A stretch of DNA of 63,382 nt from Rhodanobacter sp. (GTDB taxonomy: Bacteria > Pseudomonadota > Gammaproteobacteria > Xanthomonadales > Rhodanobacteraceae), in assembly GCA_004322005.1 (NCBI GenBank), contig SCRF01000016.1, positions 1 through 63,382 of the forward strand. Reading direction: 5' to 3'. A program made the translations under genes and the position numbers. Position 1 is the stretch's first letter, and each line of letters begins with the position of its first letter. Below, in pieces: positions 29,867 to 39,085 of the stretch. A model generated the notes under the pieces. That model saw nothing but the letters and a program-made list of their open reading frames with translations. It made no database searches and had not been told where the DNA came from.

Positions 29867-30651
29867 TCCACGCCACCCCGATCCATCCTACTGCGCTGAT
29901 CGATCCCGCCGCCGTCATCGGTGCCAATGTCAGCATCGGCGCCTACAGTGTGATCGGCGCCGACGTGGAAATCGGCGATGGCACGGCGATCGGACCGCAC
30001 GTGGTGATCGAGGGGCCGACCAGGATCGGCCGCGACAACCGCATCACCCAGTTCGCCTCGCTCGGCGGCGCGCCGCAGGACAAGAAGTTCGCCGGCGAAC
30101 GCACCGAGCTGGTGATCGGCGATCGCAACCTGATCCGCGAGTTCGTCACCATCAACCGCGGCACCGGCGATGGCGGCGGCATCACCCGCATCGGCAACGA
30201 CAACTGGGTGCTCGCCTACGTGCACGTCGCGCACGACTGCCTGATCGGCGACCACGTGGTGTTCTCCAACTACTCCGCGCTGGCCGGGCACGTCGAGATC
30301 GGCGACTGGACGATCCTTTCCGGATATTCCGGCGTGCACCAGTTCTGCAAGGTCGGTGCCCACGCCTTCATCGGCATGGGCTGCCTGGTCGGTTCGGACG
30401 TGCCGCCGTTCGTGATGATGGCGAACGAACAGCACGGCCGGCCGCGCGGCATCAACAGCGAAGGTCTGAAACGCCGGGGCTTCGATGCCGCCCGGATCTC
30501 CGCGATCAAGCGCGCCTACCGCACCTTGTACATGGCCGGCCTGTCGCTGCCCGAGGCACGCGAGCAACTGATGTTGCAGGCGCAGACCAGCGACGACGTG
30601 CGCGCCATGCTCGAATTTCTCGACCGTTGTGATCGAACGCTCGCTCGCTGA
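29863..30651 (+). CDS. lpxA: UDP-N-acetylglucosamine acyltransferase
   Basis: First enzyme of lipid A synthesis (262 residues). Hexapeptide repeats from residue 8 form the beta helix; the catalytic histidine region is [15 protein letters not shown] and the C-terminal helical domain follows. The ATG overlaps the fabZ stop. A 12-bp perfect hairpin (30647-30673) spans its stop codon. Confidence 0.97.
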   Translation: MIHATPIHPTALIDPAAVIGANVSIGAYSVIGADVEIGDGTAIGPHVVIEGPTRIGRDNRITQFASLGGAPQDKKFAGERTELVIGDRNLIREFVTINRGTGDGGGITRIGNDNWVLAYVHVAHDCLIGDHVVFSNYSALAGHVEIGDWTILSGYSGVHQFCKVGAHAFIGMGCLVGSDVPPFVMMANEQHGRPRGINSEGLKRRGFDAARISAIKRAYRTLYMAGLSLPEAREQLMLQAQTSDDVRAMLEFLDRCDRTLAR

Positions 30652-30673
30652 TATGCGCGCAGCGCATATCAGC
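30647..30673. other. 12-bp perfect hairpin over the lpxA stop codon
   Basis: gctgatatgcgc (30647-30658) and gcgcatatcagc (30662-30673) with a 3-base loop; the TGA stop of lpxA is inside the left arm. There is no T run, so it is more likely an mRNA stabiliser or processing site than a terminator. Confidence 0.6.
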
Positions 30674-30712
30674 AAATCAAACATGCGCTCTTGCTCTTTT
30701 CAGGGCTGAATC

Positions 30713-31915
30713 ATGTCTGCTTTAGAATCAGTTCCCGCCCCCCTCATCGCCCTCGTTGCCGGCGAGGATTCCGGCGACCAGCTCGGCGCCGATCTGATCG
30801 TCGCACTGCGCCGGCGCTACCCGCATGCCCACTTCGTCGGCATCGGCGGCGCCCGCATGCAGGCCCAGGGATTCGAATCCTGGCACGACATCCGCGAGCT
30901 GTCCCTGTTCGGCTTCAGCGAAGTGATCACGCACCTGCCGCGACTGCTGCGGCTGCGCCGCACACTGGTGGCGCGACTGCTCGAAGCCCACCCTGCCGTC
31001 GTGGTCGGCATCGATGCGCCCGACTTCAATCTCGGCGTGGAACAACGCCTGAAACAGGCCGGCCTGAAAACCGTGCATTACGTCAGCCCGTCGGTCTGGG
31101 CATGGCGCGAAAAACGCGCGCAGAAGATCGGCCGCAGCGCCAACCGCGTGCTGTGCCTGTTTCCCATGGAGCCGGCGATCTACGCCAGGCACGGCATCGA
31201 CGCACGGTTCGTCGGCCATCCGCTGGCGGATCGCTTCGCCCTGGTCTCCGATCGCGTCGGTGCGCGCGATGCCCTGCAGCTGCCGCAGAAGGTGCCGGTA
31301 CTGGCCCTGTTGCCGGGCAGCCGGCCGTCCGAACTGGCGCGCATGGGGCATATCTTCATCGATGCCGCGACCCGGGTCGCCGCGGCACTGCCGGGACTGC
31401 GCATCGTGATACCGGCGGCCAACCCGCGGGTGCATGCCCTGCTCGAGGCGCTGCTGGCGAAAGGCCCGCGCGACGAAACCGCACCGCTGCTGCTGGACGG
31501 CCATGCGCATGAGGCGATGCTGGCCGCCGACGTGGTGCTGCTGGCCTCCGGCACCGCCACGCTGGAGGCCATGCTGGCAAAGCGACCCATGGTGGTCGGC
31601 TACCGCGTCGCACCGCTGAGCTATCGCATCGCACGCGCGCTGAGGATGATCAAGACCGACGTCTACACACTGCCGAACATCCTGGCGCGCGCCAGCGGCC
31701 TGGGCAACGAGCTGCTGGTGCCCGAGCTGATGCAGGACGACTGCACCGCCGAGCATCTCGCCGCCGCCACGCTGGCGCTGTTCCAGGACAGCGCGCGACG
31801 CGGCGCGATCGTTGCCGCGTTCGAGCACCTGCACCAGGAACTGCGCGCGGGGCGCGACGACCATGCGGGGGATCGCGCGGCGGCAGCCATCGCCGAGTTG
31901 GTGGATGCAGAGTGA
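30713..31915 (+). CDS. lpxB: Lipid A disaccharide synthase
   Basis: Glycosyltransferase joining two acylated glucosamines (400 residues). The N-terminal [16 protein letters not shown] and the later segments [17 protein letters not shown] and [12 protein letters not shown] are characteristic. Its stop codon overlaps a GTG (31912) in the rnhB frame. It follows lpxA after a 61-bp gap with the hairpin. Confidence 0.96.
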   Translation: MSALESVPAPLIALVAGEDSGDQLGADLIVALRRRYPHAHFVGIGGARMQAQGFESWHDIRELSLFGFSEVITHLPRLLRLRRTLVARLLEAHPAVVVGIDAPDFNLGVEQRLKQAGLKTVHYVSPSVWAWREKRAQKIGRSANRVLCLFPMEPAIYARHGIDARFVGHPLADRFALVSDRVGARDALQLPQKVPVLALLPGSRPSELARMGHIFIDAATRVAAALPGLRIVIPAANPRVHALLEALLAKGPRDETAPLLLDGHAHEAMLAADVVLLASGTATLEAMLAKRPMVVGYRVAPLSYRIARALRMIKTDVYTLPNILARASGLGNELLVPELMQDDCTAEHLAAATLALFQDSARRGAIVAAFEHLHQELRAGRDDHAGDRAAAAIAELVDAE

Positions 31916-31946
31916 TTTCGCGAGGGAAGTTTGGGACGAACACGGG

Positions 31947-31982
31947 CCCCTCACCTCAATCCTCTCCCCGAGGGGGAGAGGA
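31947..31982. repeat. 'ctcaccc' family repeat, copy 3, between lpxB and rnhB
   Basis: cccctcacctcaatcctctc then cccgagggggagagg; same family and orientation as the copy at 8252. Confidence 0.8.
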
Positions 31983-32019
31983 GGCGAACGACACTGCGCG
32001 AATCTGTTCCATTGAAGCG

Positions 32020-32069
32020 CCCTCACCTCAATCCTCTCCCCCAAGCGAAGCAGGAGCCGGGGGAGAGGT
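32020..32069. repeat. 'ctcaccc' family repeat, copy 4, at the rnhB start
   Basis: ccctcacctcaatcctctcc, a spacer with caggagcc, then gggggagaggtgg. The right arm contains the GTG proposed as the rnhB start and aggag 11 bases before it. Confidence 0.8.
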
Positions 32070-32664
32070 GGCAAACGCAAGAAGCATTTTCATTGCGGGC
32101 GTCGACGAGGCGGGCCGCGGCCCGCTTGCCGGGCCGCTGGCCGTCGCCGCCGTGATCCTCGATCCGCAGCGTCCGATCCCCGGGCTCGACGACTCCAAGA
32201 AGCTCAGCGCGGCGAAACGCGAGGCGCTGTATCCGCAGATCGTCGAATGCGCACTGGCCTGGTGCGTGGTGCTGATCGAGCCGGACGAAATCGACCGGCT
32301 GAACATTTTCCAGGCCACCATGAGCGGCATGCGCCGGGCCGTGGCCGGCCTCGTGCCGGCCGCCCACGAAGCGCTGATCGATGGCAACAAGCTGCCCGGA
32401 GACCTGCCCTGCCGTGGCCGCGCGATCGTCGGCGGCGACGCGCTGGAACCGGCGATCAGCGCTGCCTCGATCCTCGCCAAGGTCAGTCGCGACCGCTTGA
32501 TGGTACTGCTGGATGCCGTGCACCCGGGTTACGGTTTCGCCGTGCACAAGGGCTACCCGACCCCCGCGCACCTGGCCTCGCTGCAGCAGCTCGGCCCCTG
32601 CCCGCAGCACCGACGCAGCTTTGCACCGGTGCGGCGACTGCTGGATCAACGGGCATTGTTCTGA
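32068..32664 (+). CDS. rnhB: Ribonuclease HII
   Basis: Cleaves RNA in RNA-DNA hybrids, including single ribonucleotides in DNA. The conserved core begins [16 protein letters not shown], and the catalytic carboxylates plus LDDSKKLS and [13 protein letters not shown] are present. Two starts are possible. GTG at 32068 gives 198 residues, with aggag 11 bases upstream supplied by a repeat. GTG at 31912 overlaps the lpxB stop and would add 52 residues translated from two repeats ([11 protein letters not shown] and [10 protein letters not shown]). Confidence 0.93.
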   Translation: MANARSIFIAGVDEAGRGPLAGPLAVAAVILDPQRPIPGLDDSKKLSAAKREALYPQIVECALAWCVVLIEPDEIDRLNIFQATMSGMRRAVAGLVPAAHEALIDGNKLPGDLPCRGRAIVGGDALEPAISAASILAKVSRDRLMVLLDAVHPGYGFAVHKGYPTPAHLASLQQLGPCPQHRRSFAPVRRLLDQRALF

Positions 32665-32680
32665 GGGTACGCGGTGTACC

Positions 32681-32752
32681 GTAGGAGCGCGCTTGCGCGC
32701 GATGCTCTTCCACGAAAATTCACAAGAGCATCGCGCGCAAGCGCGCTCCTAC
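32681..32752. repeat. Near-perfect REP hairpin between rnhB and dnaE
   Basis: gtaggagcgcgcttgcgcgc then gatgctctt on the left and the exact reverse complement on the right, around a short AT-rich loop. The remainder of the 235-bp gap shows no gene. Confidence 0.9.
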
Positions 32753-32898
32753 GCATCAGGGTTGTTCGAGGTGCACCGTGGTCGCGACGACCATCCGACG
32801 GTCAAGCCCCTTCCCGCTTCCCGCAAGTGCGGCGAATGTCAATCTTGCCGCTGCGCCGGGTGCCGGTTAGCCTGCGTGGATTCAGCGCGTAAACCTGC

Positions 32899-35800
32899 AT
32901 GACCGTTCGCTACACCCATCTGCACCTGCACAGCGAATACTCGCTGGTCGATTCGACCATCCGCATCAAGGCGCTGGTCGAAGCCTGCGCGCGCGCGGGG
33001 ATGCCCGCGGTGGCGCTCACCGACGAATGCAACATGTTCGCGCTGGTCAAGTTCTACAAGGCCTGCAGCGCGGCCGGCATCAAGCCGATCTGCGGCAGCG
33101 ACCTGTGGATCGCCTCGCCGGACGATCCGCGGCCTTGGCGGCTCACCGCGCTGTGCCAGAACCGCGCGGGCTACCTCAACCTGTCGCGGCTGGTTTCGCG
33201 CGCATGGCGCGAAGGCCAGCATGGCGGCCATGCGCTGATCGAGGCACTGTGGCTGCAGGCGGCAGCGGCCGATGGGCTGATCGCCCTGCTCGGCCGCGAC
33301 AGCGGGGTCGGTCGCATCGCCGCAAGCAAGGGCATCGATGCGGCGCTGGCGCAGCTGCGCCCGCTCGTGCAGTTGTTCCCCGGTCGGCTGTATCTGGAGT
33401 TGACCCGCTGCGGCCGCGACGGCGAGGAAGACTGGAATGCCGCCGCGCTCGCCCTGGCCGCCGAACTCCAGTTGCCGGTAGTTGCCAGCAACGACGTGCG
33501 ATTCCTGAAACAGGACGACTTCGAGGCGCACGAGGCGCGCGTGTGCATCCATCAGGGCCGCGTGCTGGTCGACCCCAAGCGGCCGCGCGAATACAGCGAT
33601 CAGCAATACCTCAAATCGCCCGAGGAGATGGCATCGCTGTTCGCCGACCTGCCCGAGGCGCTGGAAAATACCGTCGAGCTGGCCAGGCGCTGCAACCTGA
33701 CGCTGGAGTTCGGCAAGTATTACCTGCCGGACTTCCCGGTGCCGCAAGGCCATGACCTTGCCAGCTACATCCGCGAGTTGTCGCGTGCCGGCCTGCGGCA
33801 GCGCCTCGATGCGGCGCCGCTGGCCAGCGGCCGCACGCTGGCCGACTATCGCGAGCGGCTGGAGCGCGAACTCGACGTCATCATCGCGATGGGTTTCCCC
33901 GGCTACTTCCTGATCGTGGCGGACTTCATCAACTGGGCCAAGCAGAACGGCATCCCGGTCGGCCCCGGCCGCGGTTCCGGCGCCGGTTCGCTGGTGGCCT
34001 GGGCACTGAAGATCACCGACCTGGACCCGCTGCAGTTCAACCTGCTGTTCGAGCGGTTCCTCAATCCCGAACGCGTGTCGATGCCCGACTTCGACATCGA
34101 CTTCTGCATGGACCGCCGCGACGAGGTGATCGACTACGTCTCGCGCAAGTACGGCCGCGATCGCGTCAGCCAGATCATCACCTACGGTTCGATGGCTGCC
34201 AAGGCGGTGCTGCGCGATTCCGGCCGCGTGCTCGGCATGGGCTACAGCCAGGTCGACAAGCTGGCCAAGCTGATCCCGCCGCGGCCACTGGATCTGACGC
34301 TTTCCGATGCGCTGGGCCGCTCCGAGAAATCGAAGAAGGAGACCGATCGCGTCGTCAGGGAATTCTGCGAGGCGTACGAGCAGGACGAGGACGCCCGCGC
34401 GCTGATCGACCTCGCGCTGAAACTGGAAAACCTCACCCGCAACGCCGGCAAGCACGCCGGCGGCGTGGTGATCGCGCCGACTCCCCTGACCGACTTCGCG
34501 CCGCTGTATTGCGAAGCCGGCGGCGGCAGCGTGGTCACCCAGTACGACAAGGACGACGTGGAAGCGGTCGGCCTGGTGAAGTTCGACTTTCTCGGCCTGC
34601 GCACGCTGACCATCATCGACTGGGCGGTGAAGGCGATCAACGCGAGGCGCGTGAAATCCAGCGAGCCGCCGCTGGACATCTCGCAGCTGCCGCTGGACGA
34701 TCCGGCACCTTACGGTCTGCTGAAAAAGGCGCAGACGGTCGCCGTGTTCCAGCTCGAATCCTCCGGCATGCAGCGCATGCTCAAGGACGCCCGGCCCGAC
34801 CGCTTCGAGGACATCATCGCGCTGGTGGCACTATACCGTCCCGGCCCGATGGACCTGATCCCCAGCTTCATCGCGCGCAAGCACGGCCGCGAGGAAGTGG
34901 AGTATCCCGACCCGCGCGTCGAGCCGATCCTCGAGGAGACCTACGGCATCATGGTCTACCAGGAGCAGGTGATGCAGATGGCGCAGATCGTGGGCGGCTA
35001 CTCGCTCGGCGGCGCCGACCTGCTGCGCCGCGCGATGGGCAAGAAGGACGCCGGGAAGATGGCGGAGGAACGCGCCAAGTTCCGCGTGGGCGCGGCCGAC
35101 AACGGGCTCGGCGGCGACAAGGCCGACACCATCTTCGACCTGATGGAGAAGTTCGCCGGCTACGGCTTCAACAAGTCGCACGCCGCCGCCTACGCGCTGG
35201 TCAGCTACCAGACCGCGTGGCTGAAGGCGCACTACCCGGCCGAGTTCATGGCCGCGACGATCTCCGCGGACATGGACAACACCGACAAGGTGGTGACCTT
35301 CCTCAACGAAGCGCGGGCACTGGGCATCGCCGTGCAGCCGCCGGATGTCAACGCGTCGGTCTACATGTTCGTCGCCGGTGAGCCGGACGCTTTGTCCGAT
35401 GCCTCGCGCCAGGGCGCTCGCACCATCCAGTACGGACTGGGGGCGATCAAGGGCGTCGGCCAGGGGGCGTGCGAGGCGATCGTCGCCGAACGCAGCCTTG
35501 GCCCCTACACCGACCTGGCCGACTTCTGCCGCCGCGTCGACCCGGGCAAGTTGAACCGCCGCGTGCTCGAGGCCCTGATCCTGTCCGGCGCACTGGACCG
35601 GCTGGCGCCGAACCGCGCCAGCCTGATGCTGCAGTTGCCCGATGCGGTCAAGGCCGCCGAGCAGCATCTGCGCGATCGGCAATCCGGCCAGAACGACATG
35701 TTCGGCACCGCCATGGGCGGCACCGAGACGGGTTCTGCCACGCCGATCCTCAAGCTCGATCTGCCGGTCGCTGCGGAGTGGCCGCTGGAACAGATCCTGC

Positions 35801-36486
35801 AGGGCGAGCGCGACACGCTGGGGCATTATCTCTCCGGCCACCCCGCCGACCCGTGGAAGGACGAACTGGCCCAGCTGTCGACCTGCCCGCTGGGCGAAAT
35901 TGCCGAACGCTACCAACCACCGAAGCCACGCAAGAACGACAACGACGATGGCAACCGTTTCCGCCGCGGCCCGGACACGCCGTGGACGGTCGCCGGCATG
36001 GTCGCCGCCGTGCGCAAGCGCGGCGACAGCGAAGCCTTTGTGCGGCTGGAAGACGGCAGCGGCAGCATCGAGGTCAGTTTCTTCGGCGAACTGTATCAGC
36101 AGGTCGCGCCGATGCTCACCCGCGACGAAATGCTGATCGTCGACGGCGGCCTGCGCATCGACGATTTTTCCGGCGGCGGCTTCCAGTTGCGCGCCCGCAG
36201 CGCCTGCACGCTGGCCGATGCCTGCCGCCGGCATGCACGACTGCTGCAGCTGAAATTGAACGGCATCGAGCCCGGCTTCGTCGAACAACTGCAACAGGTG
36301 CTGGCCGGCTATCGCGGCGGCCGCGCCACGGTGATGCTGCACGGTTATCACAACCGCAGTGCGCAGGCCGATCTCGAACTCGGGGAAGCCTGGCGCGTCG
36401 ACGCCATCCCCGCCTTGCTGCGCGCCGTACGCGCCCTGCCCGGAGTGCAGGCCGCCAGGTTGCGCATCGTCAAGCAGCCGGACTGA
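32899..36486 (+). CDS. dnaE: DNA polymerase III alpha subunit
   Basis: Replicative polymerase catalytic subunit (1195 residues). An N-terminal PHP domain (RYTHLHLHSEYSLVDSTIRI) precedes the polymerase core; the catalytic aspartates are in MPDFDIDFCMDRRDEVIDYV near residue 400. The fingers, a helix-hairpin-helix region (YGLGAIKGVGQGACEAIV) and a C-terminal OB fold (WTVAGMVAAVRKRGDSEAF) follow. Size and domain order match E. coli DnaE. Confidence 0.98.
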   Translation: MTVRYTHLHLHSEYSLVDSTIRIKALVEACARAGMPAVALTDECNMFALVKFYKACSAAGIKPICGSDLWIASPDDPRPWRLTALCQNRAGYLNLSRLVSRAWREGQHGGHALIEALWLQAAAADGLIALLGRDSGVGRIAASKGIDAALAQLRPLVQLFPGRLYLELTRCGRDGEEDWNAAALALAAELQLPVVASNDVRFLKQDDFEAHEARVCIHQGRVLVDPKRPREYSDQQYLKSPEEMASLFADLPEALENTVELARRCNLTLEFGKYYLPDFPVPQGHDLASYIRELSRAGLRQRLDAAPLASGRTLADYRERLERELDVIIAMGFPGYFLIVADFINWAKQNGIPVGPGRGSGAGSLVAWALKITDLDPLQFNLLFERFLNPERVSMPDFDIDFCMDRRDEVIDYVSRKYGRDRVSQIITYGSMAAKAVLRDSGRVLGMGYSQVDKLAKLIPPRPLDLTLSDALGRSEKSKKETDRVVREFCEAYEQDEDARALIDLALKLENLTRNAGKHAGGVVIAPTPLTDFAPLYCEAGGGSVVTQYDKDDVEAVGLVKFDFLGLRTLTIIDWAVKAINARRVKSSEPPLDISQLPLDDPAPYGLLKKAQTVAVFQLESSGMQRMLKDARPDRFEDIIALVALYRPGPMDLIPSFIARKHGREEVEYPDPRVEPILEETYGIMVYQEQVMQMAQIVGGYSLGGADLLRRAMGKKDAGKMAEERAKFRVGAADNGLGGDKADTIFDLMEKFAGYGFNKSHAAAYALVSYQTAWLKAHYPAEFMAATISADMDNTDKVVTFLNEARALGIAVQPPDVNASVYMFVAGEPDALSDASRQGARTIQYGLGAIKGVGQGACEAIVAERSLGPYTDLADFCRRVDPGKLNRRVLEALILSGALDRLAPNRASLMLQLPDAVKAAEQHLRDRQSGQNDMFGTAMGGTETGSATPILKLDLPVAAEWPLEQILQGERDTLGHYLSGHPADPWKDELAQLSTCPLGEIAERYQPPKPRKNDNDDGNRFRRGPDTPWTVAGMVAAVRKRGDSEAFVRLEDGSGSIEVSFFGELYQQVAPMLTRDEMLIVDGGLRIDDFSGGGFQLRARSACTLADACRRHARLLQLKLNGIEPGFVEQLQQVLAGYRGGRATVMLHGYHNRSAQADLELGEAWRVDAIPALLRAVRALPGVQAARLRIVKQPD

Positions 36487-36492
36487 AACCCC

Positions 36493-36611
36493 GGCAGGAG
36501 CGCACCCTGTGCGCGAATGCTTTTGCTTGACCCCTGACAAAGAGCATTCGCCCACAGGGTGGGCTCCTACAGTCGGCGCCAAGCGCATTCGCGCACAGGG
36601 TGCGCTCCTAC
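36493..36611. repeat. REP cluster between dnaE and the HNH gene
   Basis: ggcaggagcgcaccctgtgc ... gcccacagggtgggctccta forms one inverted pair, and a further right-hand unit gcgcacagggtgcgctccta follows. It overlaps the 3' end of the HNH gene by a few bases. Confidence 0.8.
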
Positions 36612-36982
36612 CGGCTGCGCTCCATCATCGCCTTCAGGTCGGCGAACGGGTTGCCGGTGGCGGCCGGCGCTGCCTGGTCGTCGATCACCCCGCCGCGCAC
36701 ATGGTCGATATGGCGCGAGTGCTCGTTGTCGTGGCAATACACGCACAGCAGTTCCCAGTTGCTGCCGTCGGGCGGGTTGAAGTCGTGGTCGTGATTGCGA
36801 TGATGGACCGTCAGCTCCTGCAGGTTCGTGCGCGTGAACTCGCGCGCGCAGCGGCCGCAGATCCACGGATACATCTTCAGCGCGCGCGCGCGGTAACCCA
36901 GTTCGCGCTGCTCGGCGTTGCGCCGCGCCTCGGCCACGATGCGGTCGAGCTTGTGGTTGTCGATGGGTGGTTTGATCGGCAT
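36608..36982 (-). CDS. yajD: HNH nuclease-fold protein YajD
   Basis: A 124-residue protein that matches E. coli YajD closely, including [16 protein letters not shown], the HNH core [20 protein letters not shown], the [10 protein letters not shown] zinc segment, and the C-terminal [12 protein letters not shown]. The two CxxC pairs probably hold a structural zinc. The start MPIKPPIDN was chosen because family similarity begins just after it. The biological role of YajD is not established. Confidence 0.88.
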   Translation of the reverse strand: MPIKPPIDNHKLDRIVAEARRNAEQRELGYRARALKMYPWICGRCAREFTRTNLQELTVHHRNHDHDFNPPDGSNWELLCVYCHDNEHSRHIDHVRGGVIDDQAAPAATGNPFADLKAMMERSR

Positions 36983-37155
36983 GGTTGGATCCGGCCTGCA
37001 GGCACTCGTTGGTACGGACAATAGCGCACCCGGTGGCGGCCCGGAAACCATCCCGCAGAGACCTTTCCACCACGGCATGTCGCCATACGGCAGCGTTCTC
37101 GTCTTTCTCCGGGGAACGGTATACTGAGGCGCTTCTGTGCCATGAATTGCCACGA

Positions 37156-38112
37156 ATGAACCCGAACTTCCTCGATTTCGAACAACCGATTGCCGAACTG
37201 GAAGCCAAGATCGAAGAGCTTCGTCATGCCAGCGATGGCCAGGCATTCAATATCGAAGATGAAGTTGCCCGCCTGCGCGAAAAGCTGAAGATCAAGACCG
37301 CCGACATCTTCCGCAACCTCAATTCATGGCAGATGACCCAGCTGTCGCGCCATCCGGCGCGGCCGTACACGCTCGATTACATCGGCGTGATCTGCGAGGA
37401 ATTCCACGAGCTGGCCGGCGATCGCGCGTATGCCGACGATGCCGCGATCGTCGGCGGGCTCGGGCGCATCAACGGCCGGCCGGTGATGATCATCGGCCAC
37501 CAGAAAGGTCGCGACACCAAGACCAAGGTCCGCCGCAACTTCGGCATGCCCAGGCCCGAGGGCTATCGCAAGGCGATGCGCCTGATGCAGATGGCCGAAC
37601 GTTTCAAGCTGCCGTTGCTGACCCTGATCGACACCCCGGGCGCCTACCCCGGCGTGGGTGCCGAGGAACGCGGCCAGAGCGAGGCGATCGCCCGTAACCT
37701 GCTGGTCATGGCCGAACTGAAAGTGCCGATCGTCTGCACGGTGATCGGCGAAGGCGGTTCCGGCGGCGCGCTGGCGATCGGCGTGGGCGATCGCACGGTG
37801 ATGCTGCAGTATTCGACCTATTCGGTGATCACACCGGAAGGTTGCGCCTCGATCCTGTGGAAGAGCCAGGACAAGGCCCGGGATGCCGCCGAGGCGCTGG
37901 GCATGACCGCGCCGCGCCTGCTGGAACTGGGTCTGATCGACAAGCTCGTGCGCGAGCCGCTCGGCGGCGCCCACCGCAATCCCCGTTCGATGGCGGTGCG
38001 CCTGAAGGCCGTGCTGCTGAACCAGCTCGACGAACTTGAGGCGATGCCCGTCGGCGACCTGCTCGAACAGCGCTACAAGCGCCTGCGCAGCTACGGCGCG
38101 TATCAGGAATAG
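37156..38112 (+). CDS. accA: Acetyl-CoA carboxylase carboxyltransferase alpha subunit
   Basis: Transfers carboxyl from biotin to acetyl-CoA to make malonyl-CoA (318 residues). N-terminal [20 protein letters not shown] and the CoA/carboxyl-binding core [20 protein letters not shown] and [16 protein letters not shown] are conserved. It follows dnaE as in E. coli, with yajD inserted on the other strand. Confidence 0.97.
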   Translation: MNPNFLDFEQPIAELEAKIEELRHASDGQAFNIEDEVARLREKLKIKTADIFRNLNSWQMTQLSRHPARPYTLDYIGVICEEFHELAGDRAYADDAAIVGGLGRINGRPVMIIGHQKGRDTKTKVRRNFGMPRPEGYRKAMRLMQMAERFKLPLLTLIDTPGAYPGVGAEERGQSEAIARNLLVMAELKVPIVCTVIGEGGSGGALAIGVGDRTVMLQYSTYSVITPEGCASILWKSQDKARDAAEALGMTAPRLLELGLIDKLVREPLGGAHRNPRSMAVRLKAVLLNQLDELEAMPVGDLLEQRYKRLRSYGAYQE

Positions 38113-38201
38113 CCGCCACCGGCGCCCTATGCGGTCGCCTTGCGCACGGCGTGGCCGCTGTCGCGCACGCATCAGGAATCACCGTCACCGCCGCTCCCAC
38201 C

Positions 38202-38283
38202 GTAGGAGCCCGCTCGCGGGCGATGCTTTTGTTGGCATCCACGGCCCCCCCAGAAAAAGCATCGCCCGCGAGCGGGCTCCTAC
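38202..38283. repeat. REP hairpin between accA and the NYN gene
   Basis: gtaggagcccgctcgcgggc then gatgctttt, and its inverted partner gcccgcgagcgggctcctac; arms are almost perfectly complementary. Confidence 0.85.
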
Positions 38284-38335
38284 GGGTGAACGGGCTGCGC
38301 GGTAAGATCGGCCCTGTCGCAACGGGAGCTGGACC

Positions 38336-39085
38336 ATGGCCAACGTCACCACCCACAAACTCGCCGTGCTGATCGACGCCGACAACGCCCGCCCGGCGAT
38401 CGTCGAAGGTCTGCTGGCCGAGATCGCCAAATACGGCACCGCGCACGTGAAGCGCATCTATGGCGACTGGACCAAGCCCGACCTCACCGGCTGGAAGGAG
38501 GTACTGCTGCGTCACTCGATCCAGCCGATCCAGCAGTTCCGCTATACGGTCGGCAAGAACGCCACCGACTCGGCGATGATCATCGATTCGATGGATCTGC
38601 TCTACACCGAGCGTTTCGACGGTTTCTGCATCGTCTCCAGCGACAGCGATTTCACCCGGCTGGCCTCGCGCATCCGCGAATCGGGACGCATCGTCTATGG
38701 CTTCGGCGAGAAGAAGACCCCCGAACCGTTCCGCACCGCCTGCGACAAGTTCATCTATACCGAGGTACTGGCCGGCGCGTCGGCCGGCGCGGCCGAAACC
38801 GAAGCCGCGCCCAAACAGCGCTCGGCGAAGGAACTGCGCGGCGATTCGCATTTGATGAACCTGCTGCGCAACGCGATGGAGGCCGCCTCCGACGACACCG
38901 GCTGGGCGAGCCTGGGCACCATCGGCAACATCATCAGCAACCAGTCGCCCGATTTCGATTCGCGCAACTACGGCTACGCCAAGCTCAGCGGCCTGATCAA
39001 GGGCATCGGCCTGTTCGACACCGAGGAGCGCCACATCGGCAACGGCAAGCATCTATACGTGCGGCCACGCGCCAGCAAGAAGTGA
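38336..39085 (+). CDS. NYN domain protein with C-terminal OST-HTH domain
   Basis: A 249-residue protein of the NYN (PIN-like) nuclease family. The N-terminal AVLIDADNARP, the middle KNATDSAMIIDSMDLL, and VSSDSDFTRL carry the conserved acidic residues expected of an RNase active site. After a low-complexity linker (residues about 145-165), the C-terminus (GWASLGTIGNIISNQSPDFD...YGYAKLSGLIKGI) is an OST-HTH/LOTUS RNA-binding domain. Its stop overlaps the tilS start (GTGA), so it may act in RNA metabolism alongside it; the substrate is unknown. Confidence 0.85.
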   Translation: MANVTTHKLAVLIDADNARPAIVEGLLAEIAKYGTAHVKRIYGDWTKPDLTGWKEVLLRHSIQPIQQFRYTVGKNATDSAMIIDSMDLLYTERFDGFCIVSSDSDFTRLASRIRESGRIVYGFGEKKTPEPFRTACDKFIYTEVLAGASAGAAETEAAPKQRSAKELRGDSHLMNLLRNAMEAASDDTGWASLGTIGNIISNQSPDFDSRNYGYAKLSGLIKGIGLFDTEERHIGNGKHLYVRPRASKK

